DNA from: Coriaria nepalensis
Taxonomy: Eukaryota > Streptophyta > Magnoliopsida > Cucurbitales > Coriariaceae
DNA length: 64,000 nucleotides
NCBI GenBank assembly: GCA_027186245.1
Contig: CP114484.1
Span: forward strand, 3,484,501 to 3,548,500
Direction: 5' to 3'
A program made the translations under genes and the position numbers. The first letter of the stretch is position 1. The number at the start of each line of letters is the position of its first letter. Shown piece by piece: positions 57,230-64,000 of this stretch. Below the pieces are notes generated by a model, which was not told the origin of the DNA, searched no databases, and saw only the letters and a list, made by a program, of their open reading frames with translations.

Positions 57230-60200
57230 ATGGCGGGATTGATCAGAACCAGAGGAAGGCTTAGGGCTTCAGTGTGTGGTCAGGAGGAGATAGAGCAGAT
57301 ATCGAGAGATGGAAGCCAATACAGCCTTTCTACCGGCGTTTTGCCCTCGCTCGGCGCCAGAAGCAATCGCCGAATCAAGCTACGTCGATTCATTATCTCG
57401 CCCTACGACCATCGCTACAGGTCTCTCTTTAAAGATTTTCCTTCATCTTTTTTGTTTCTGCTTATATTGTTCTTTGCGCAGTCCTTGATTTTGGTTTGAG
57501 CGTCTCTTTCATGGCAATTCAAAAGTTGCATCGACTCCCTTTTTTCTTTTTTTTTTTCTTTAGAGTAACTGAAAAAATAATGGAATATTTTGATTAAATA
57601 AAATAATTCTATGCATGCGAATTTTCGGATTTTATTTGGATTTCTTCTGCATGCGAATTTTTAAAGTCTTATTTGATTTTTCCTTTTGGCTGAAGTGAAT
57701 GTACTGTGTATGTTATAAGTAATACAGTTTTCTTGGTTCTACTTTTGTTCTTTCTTTGAAAAAAGGGGAATGAATCTCATCATGTTTTCTTACAATCTAA
57801 AAGGACAATTTGTGCTTTTGTAATCTTCTTTTACTCTTTCATTTCTGCTTTCTACTTCAAAAACTTGTAATTTTTACTTATTTTTATTTAATGGATTCTA
57901 TGTCAAAAGTTAAACTTCTATACATAACACAATCAGATACAAGTCCCCGCCCCAAAAAACGGAGATATTTGGCCTCTCTACACTAACTTCAATCTTTTTT
58001 CCTTTTTTTACCAGTTTGTGAATTCAGTCATTCATTATTTTCCATATTGAAATAGAAGAAAGAAAATTAAATACCACTAAAAGGGCTCCTTGTCTGTAGA
58101 ACAATATTTTGTTCCTGAGAGAAATTTTTGCGGTTCTATATTGGTTTTTCAGCTTGAATAATGCTTCTCTTATTTTTCAGAAAAAAAAAAAAAAGAAAAA
58201 AAGAAGAAGAAAAGAGAAAAAAGAAAGCTAATATATTGTTATATACATATAGGGCATGGGAAACATTTTTGATCATTTTGGTGGCCTATACTGCCTGGGT
58301 CTCGCCATTTGAGTTCGGATTTCTTAGAAAACCAGAGGGACCACTTGCCACTACAGACAATGTAGTCAATGGCTTCTTTGCAGTAGATATTATACTTACT
58401 TTCTTTATAGCCTATTTGGACAAAGCCACCTATCTCTTAATTGATGAACCAAAACAGATTGCTTGGAAGTATCTAAGGACTTGGTTTGTCTTTGATGTTA
58501 TATCAACTATCCCTTCCGAACTTGCTCAGAAGATCTCTCCCTCTCCTTTCCGATCCTATGGATTATTCAACATGCTTCGCCTTTGGCGTCTTAGAAGAGT
58601 TAGTGCCATGTTTTCTAGGTACAAATTCTTTGGCTAATGCCTGTTTTGGGATTAGAATTTTTTGAACTGCACAGTTTAGTGAACCTTTCTCTTTTGATAT
58701 TCCATAAACAGATTGGAAAAAGATAAGAACTTTAACTACTTTTGGGTCCGATGTGCAAAACTCATTTGTGTAAGTTTATGCCTTTTTGGATTTGTCTTTC
58801 CTTTTCTTTTTATTTTTTATTTTTTCTTTTTTTAACTCAAAGGAATGGTTTCGATTCATTTTTCAAGGATTGGATGTAAACTTTGTAGGTTACCCTTTTT
58901 GCGGTTCACTGTGCCGCATGCTTCTATTATCTTATTGCAGCTCGTTATCGGGACCCAGAAAGGACATGGATTGGATCAACCATGGCTAACTTTCTTGAAC
59001 AGAGCTTGTGGATTAGATATGTAACTTCCATCTATTGGTCTATTACTACTCTATCAACCGTTGGGTATGGTGATTTGCATCCAGTTAATACAAGAGAGAT
59101 GCTCTTTGATATCTTCTACATGCTCTTTAACCTTGGCTTGACTGCATATTTGATTGGAAACATGACCAACTTGGTCGTTCATGGTACCAGCCGAACCAGA
59201 AAATTTGTAAGTTTAGAATCTTCTTTTTGTTCTTTCATTTTCTAGTCTTTTTCTTTAATTAATTTAGTATGTTTTGGTCTAATTTTTGTTTTCTTTTTGG
59301 TTTATAGAGGGATACTATACAAGCTGCCTCGAGTTTTGCTCAGAGGAATCAACTTCCTCATAGATTGCAAGATCAAATGCTTGCCCATCTGTGTTTAAAG
59401 TATAGAACCGATTCAGAAGGATTGCAGCAGCAAGAAACTCTTGATTTCCTTCCGAAAGCAATCCGCTCTAGCATTTCACATTATCTTTTCTATGGCCTTA
59501 TGGATAAGGTTTACTTGTTTCAAGGCGTATCAAATGACTTGCTTTTTCAATTGGTAAGCTTATAGAAAGAAGGCTTCACTTTTTTCTCTACTCATAAACT
59601 TCCCTGTTATTTGGGATAAATTCTGACTTCATTTTTTTCTCTGTTGAATTCTCAAGGTCTCAGAGATGAAAGCTGAGTACTTTCCTCCAAAAGAGGATGT
59701 GATCTTGCAGAATGAAGCACCCACTGACTTCTACATTCTGGTCACGGGCGCTGTGGTAATACAACTACTTCTTTTATCTTCTTAATCTTTATTATAAATT
59801 TTACATCTCGTTATCTATCATTACTAATTTGGAGACTAAATGTCTACCTTTTGTAGGATCTAGTGGTTCTTAAAAATGGAGTTGAACAGGCAAGTTTTTT
59901 TTTCCCCTCACTTTAAAGCAAATGTTTGCAGCTGTTATTTATGCTTGCCATTGTAATTAAGAAACTAAGAAAGTCTTACTGATTTATGTCCAATGATCAT
60001 CATAGATTGTTGGAGAGGCGAAAAAAGGTGATCTTTGTGGGGAGATTGGGGTTCTCTGTTACAAGCCACAACTATTTACAGTGCGCACCAAGCGATTGAG
60101 CCAACTACTCCGTTTGAACCGTACCACCTTCTTGAATATCGTTCAGGCAAATGTTGGAGATGGAACTATAATTATGAATAATCTTCTTCAGGTAAGCCTT

Positions 60201-61668
60201 CTAAATATGATCCAGATCTGTATTTAATTCTCTATAGGCAGCTAGATCTTTTATAAGACTACAAAATGAGGTTACTTTTCTCTTTTCGCAGCATTTGAAA
60301 GACTTGAAAGACCCGATAATGGAGGGAGTTTTGTTGGAAACAGAGAACATGCTGGCTCGTGGAAGAATGGACTTACCTCTCAGTCTATGCTTTGCAGCAT
60401 CTCGTGGAGATGACTTATTGTTGCATCAGCTTTTAAGGCGGGGCCTTGATCCAAATGAATCTGATAATATGGGAAGGACAGCCCTGGTACATTAAACTCT
60501 TCCTCTTCTTAGATAACCATATCAATTTTTGTAATTTTATCTGAATTTTATTTTTTTCGTTTTTTCCGCTGAATAAAAATATAGCATATAGCAGCATCAA
60601 AAGGAAGTGAGAATAGTGTGCTTCTTTTACTTGATTATGGAGCTGAACCGAACAGCATAGGTACTTCCTCTCAAATTCAAATCCTCTTGACATGTTATTA
60701 TCTGGTATATGATGATTAATAGTGCTATTGGCTTCAATTTTCAACCAATACTTTAATATGCAGATTCAGATGGGAATGTACCATTATGGGAAGCAATGCT
60801 AGGTGGGTATGAACCAATAATCAAGCTTCTACTAGACAATGGAGCAAATCTTCGAAAAGGAGACGGTGGTCAATTCTCATGCACAGCTGCAGAACAAAAC
60901 AGCCTTAACTTGCTCAAACAAATTCTTCGGTTTGGAGGAGACATCACTTCTCCTAAAAGCAGCAATGGAGTTACAGCTCTCCATGTGGCGGTTTGCGAAG
61001 AGAATATGGAGATAGTCAAGTTCCTATTGGACCAAGGTGCTGACATAGACAAACCAGACATGGACGGGTGGACCCCACGAGATCTAGCTGACCAACAGGG
61101 ACACGAAGAAATTAAAGCCCTCTTCATGTCAAGAAAAGAGCTACAGCCTCAATCAGTTATTGAGGCCCCTCCTAGGAAGAGTGAGGTTAAGTTCCTTGGA
61201 AGATTTACAAGCGAGCCGAATATAAGACCTTCAGCCCAAGAGGGGTCCTTTAATAACACGGATGTGTCATGGGGTCAGTCAAGACCTAGGCGTAGGACTA
61301 ATAATTATAATAATTCGTTGATTGGAATAATGTCTGCTGCTCATTCTGGGGAGAAAGACGTGTTATCTTATGTTAATCAGACTGTTAATGAGAGGACTAA
61401 CCGAGATGATGGTGTGAGAGTGACGGTCAGCTGCCCGGAGAGTGGTCAAGTGGGCGGGAAGCTTGTGCTTCTGCCCGGGAGTTTCAAGGAGTTGCTTGAG
61501 ATTGGGGCTAAGAAGTTTGGGGTGATGCCGATAAAAGTTGTAAGTAAAGATGGAGCTGAAATTGAAGATATAGATGTAATTAGGGATGGAGATCACTTGA
61601 CTTTTATTTGCGGTGGTGTAATGCAAGATACTATTAGCCAAAACTGTCAAACTAATGACGTTTTCTAA
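57230..61668 (+). CDS. AKT1: AKT1-type Shaker inward-rectifying K+ channel
   Basis: Eleven exons: 57230-57420, 58253-58618, 58712-58769, 58889-59206, 59308-59553, 59657-59755, 59857-59889, 60006-60191, 60292-60486, 60585-60660 and 60764-61668. They join to 890 codons (Arabidopsis AKT1 has 857). The N terminus carries [21 protein letters not shown]1-S4 lie in residues 65-185 with the voltage sensor RLWRLRR (173-179). The pore selectivity filter is TVGYGD (262-267) and S6 ends in [10 protein letters not shown] linker ([20 protein letters not shown]) leads to the cyclic-nucleotide-binding domain (about 388-500), ankyrin repeats (about 530-720) and a C-terminal KHA domain (about 805-871). Ankyrins plus KHA and near-identical core motifs point to AKT1 rather than KAT1 or KC1; AKT5/SPIK are closest alternatives. 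Known role: plasma-membrane K+ uptake, tetrameric, activated by CBL-CIPK kinases. No stop or frameshift. ATG 57164 would add 22 residues; I prefer 57230 because AKT1 proteins start close to the CGxxxxEIEQ motif. Intron 7 has a GC donor. Confidence 0.95.
58181..58252 (+). other. Purine-rich end of AKT1 intron 1, possible alternative exon part
   Basis: TTATTTTTCAG ends at 58180, a strong acceptor. The next 72 bases are mainly A and G, then comes the weaker acceptor ATATACATATAG ending at 58252. The 72 bases have no stop and keep frame. Using the first acceptor would add 24 residues starting [15 protein letters not shown] before AWETF of S1. Confidence 0.6.
59890..60005 (+). other. GC-AG intron 7 of the AKT1-like gene
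   Basis: The exon ends GAACAG at 59889 and the intron begins GCAAGTTTT, with acceptor CATAG at 60005. CAG|GCAAGT is the usual context of the minority GC-AG class. The nearest GT downstream would shift the frame by 4 bases. Confidence 0.85.
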
Positions 61669-62336
61669 CCGGTTTTTCATTTTTCTTTCGTACAGTTTAA
61701 AATCAATGAAGTGTTTATTTGTTATTTACTTAGATTTGAGATAAATTCGTCCACATTATTGAACCTAAAAGCAAGATCAGATGTTGTGAAAATCATGAGA
61801 AATTTTTGTGTGAATGGATCCATCTTAATTGGATATTTTATTTGTAAATTATTATATCATATTAAATTTATATATATTTGAGATTGATCGATTCATCATA
61901 ATAATTTATCCAAAAATTCACGAAAATCATATTAAAAGAGTAATGTTTAACCTAAAAGCACTCTATCTATCCTTTGAAGTTCAATGATACAGTGATAAGC
62001 CAAATTTCTTCACCAAAATTTCAGCATCTTCGTGGAGAGGCCAATTCGTATTTAGACTCTTTAAGGAAAACATGGGGTTTATCGGAATTCTGATTTCATT
62101 GCTCGTTTATAATTATTGTGTGCTACTGCTCTTCTTTTTGTATCTCTTATTGAAGAAAAAAAAAAAGGTTTGTTGATAAATCATTTTAAATTACGCATTT
62201 TCTTAAATTTTCTAGAAGTTTCAAAAAAGTTCAATTCGTAACGGTCAATAAAATGATAATCAAACATTTTTGTCCAACAAAATGAATTTCATATCCTTAC
62301 TCTATTTTTTTTAATTAAAAAAAAGGACTATATTAC
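61669..62336 (+). other. 3' untranslated region and downstream flank of AKT1
   Basis: No gene. The transcript end is probably within the first 200-300 bases; AATCAATGAA near 61701 and AATAAT-like sequences near 61900 are weak poly(A) signal candidates. Confidence 0.4.
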
Positions 62337-62525
62337 ATCTAAAAAGCAGAATCATGATGAGTTCCATCAACTTTTGTCCCAGATACTTCCGTAGCTACAC
62401 GTCTTCCATGAGATATATACGTCTCCTAAGACATGCATGCATGCATGTGGTTGTATAGCTAGCTACCCAACCATTAAGTCTTTGGCAAAAAAAAAAACCA
62501 TAAAGTCAAAAGCTCAAAATAATCA
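62337..62525. repeat. Dispersed repeat, copy B
   Basis: Second copy of the repeat at 41803-42065, with the same order of segments and the CATGCATGCATGCATG run, about 0.7 kb downstream of the channel gene. Copy B is shorter, with internal gaps relative to copy A. Confidence 0.65.
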
Positions 62526-62698
62526 CTCAATTTCCAAACGCAATTTCTCACGCTCCCTTGTATCAGTCTAAGACTCTTAAGTATTCATTTTGAATAGATG
62601 ATTAAACTGATATTTAGAAGTTAGAACAATTGTTTATATTTTATGAGTTTGACTAAAGATAACGTGCTCAAATTAGACTTTAGGTCTTAGAGAGGCAA

Positions 62699-63062
62699 TA
62701 GCGGATCCCGAAAATTGATATTGTGGGGTAATTATTAAATGATAAATTACAAAGGTAATTAAAAAGATAATAAATATATATTATTAAAAAAGTTTATAAT
62801 AAATAATATAAATAATATATAATATAGATATTAATTTTATATTTAGTTATAAATAGGAAAAGAAAAAAGAAATTAGAGTTAATAAATCAAATTACTATAT
62901 AATATGATGTGATATGTGTGTGTGTGTAAATAAACTTATTTTTAAAAAAAATTATTTAGAATATAATATTTAAAAAAATATTAACTCAATAAATTTAAAA
63001 AATAAAAATTGAAATATTAAAAAACTTAAAAAGGAAAGTTGCCCCACAACCTCCGCCGCTGA
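62699..63062. mobile_element. MITE-like element with AGCGG ends
   Basis: AGCGGATCCCG at 62700 is mirrored by the complement of CTCCGCCGCT (63051-63060), and an inner TTGTGGGGTAA (62721) by TTGCCCCACAA (63039-63049). The inside is AT-rich and non-coding. Similar GCGGAT ends occur in the element at 44569-44926. Confidence 0.5.
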
Positions 63063-64000
63063 AAGGAGTTGATCTAAATAGTGAACCTAAGGCTATAGTT
63101 ACGAACTTCAGATTAGTCAAACTCTATAAACATTTTCTTGCATTATAAATTCGAAAAAGCATTTTATTTTTCAAGAAGTTGGACCCCACAAAATCAAATT
63201 GGGACCATATTTTCTTGATCTCCTTCATTGGAGCAGTCAAAATTAGCCTAGCATGGGGCCCAGTAAAAAAGTTCGGCCCGGCGCAATATTCTAGATTCGG
63301 TTGGTTTCGGTCTGGCTTGACTGAACCTGTTTAGGTTCTCTACATTTCAATTTTTCTCTCTCTTTCATTCAGGTAAGATGAGACGCGAGAGTATTTTTAA
63401 AAAAATATTGAGTCCATATAATTTTTCTCCTTTTATTTTATTATTTTTATATAATAATTTTTAAATTAAGAGTTTGAATTTAATTATTTATATATTTTTA
63501 TTAATAAATAATATTTTTTTTACTTAAAAACTTATTTATTTATTATATTTTTTATTTTTAAAATTTTTTTATTTAAAAAAGAGGTGGCCCATAAATCCGT
63601 CCCCATAAGCCAGGCCCGGGATAAACTTCACGAGCTCGGGCCGAGCCGGGTTAGGCTGAGCAATCCATTTTGACAACTCTATCATTTACTTTCATAGCGG
63701 TACGTATTACTTTCAAAACTCAACTCAGAATAACTCAAACAAGTAAAAAGCCTGACTCGAGTCAAGTCGAGTGGTCCGTTTTAACATCTCTACCTTTTAC
63801 TTTTAAAGTAGTACGTATTACCTAAAAAAAAGGAAGTTATTTGGAAACAAATATTATATCCTAATGTCCATATCTTCACAACAAACCCACCGGCCACATT
63901 GAACGCGCACAGATGCATTTGATTGGGTGGGGTAGATATTTCAGATTCGGGTATCATGAGCATCGATCCTTCACTTCTACCATTACATCTGTGTGCCGTC
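63063..64000. other. Intergenic end of window with a direct repeat
   Basis: No gene. The segment at 63666-63720 (ATTTTGACAACTCTATCATT, CGGTACGTATTAC) recurs at about 63777-63830 (GTTTTAACATCTCTACCTTT, AGTACGTATTAC), a period of about 111 bases. G+C-rich AGCTCGGGCCGAGCC near 63632 is an imperfect palindrome. Confidence 0.5.

Noticed and set aside
60433..61127. Antisense open frames inside the AKT1 3' exons (also 61363-61680)
   Set aside because: They are shadows of the ankyrin and KHA coding sequence, with no domain or splice support of their own.

Overview
This is a eudicot-like plant nuclear chromosome segment: AT-rich, with three intact-looking protein-coding genes set in several generations of decayed transposable elements. 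The plant assignment rests on spliced genes with GT-AG introns, a brassinosteroid-type CYP734 P450, a Shaker K+ channel with ankyrin and KHA domains, and plant-type copia, gypsy, MULE and LINE remnants. I cannot name the species.

Layout. 0.2-2.4 kb: a decayed Ty1/copia pol on the + strand. 4.2-7.0 kb (-): a complete five-exon CYP734A gene of 541 codons. 8.2-13.6 kb: a decayed Mutator-like element carrying two convergent genes, a DUF1985/ULP1-protease gene (+) and a MuDR transposase (-). Between them lie telomere-like heptamers and an approximately 83-bp tandem repeat. 15.3-16.7 kb: scrambled copia pieces. 18.75-19.27 kb: a fold-back MITE with arms of about 230 bp. 19.46-23.97 kb (-): a copia element with matching 122-bp LTRs and a deleted RT active site. 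27.7-28.4 kb (-): a copia gag fragment. 31.1-31.5 kb (-): an intact single-exon gene for a small plant protein of unknown function. 32.4-35.7 kb: a non-coding LTR element. 37.9-38.3 kb: a MITE. 38.7-40.6 kb (-): a truncated copia. 42.3-43.0 kb (-): a LINE RNase H fragment. 44.6-44.9 kb: a MITE. 47.2-52.6 kb (-): a long copia with one full and one partial LTR. 52.8-53.8 kb (+): a gypsy remnant in which gag is joined directly to the end of integrase. 57.2-61.7 kb (+): an 11-exon AKT1-type potassium channel gene of 890 codons. 62.7-63.1 kb: another MITE.

The three genes do not form a pathway. The P450 would inactivate brassinosteroids at the ER, the channel would carry K+ uptake at the plasma membrane, and the small protein is unassigned. 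The observations most worth checking are these. In AKT1, a purine-rich expansion at the end of intron 1 leaves a second acceptor that would add 24 in-frame, mostly basic residues before S1. AKT1 also has a GC-AG intron and duplicated TATA motifs 100 bp apart. The MULE's ULP1 gene is cut off inside its catalytic core by telomere-like repeats. The gypsy remnant joins gag to the integrase tail. I found no CRISPR array, rRNA gene or convincing tRNA gene. All coordinates were worked out by eye, so repeat edges are approximate by a few bases.
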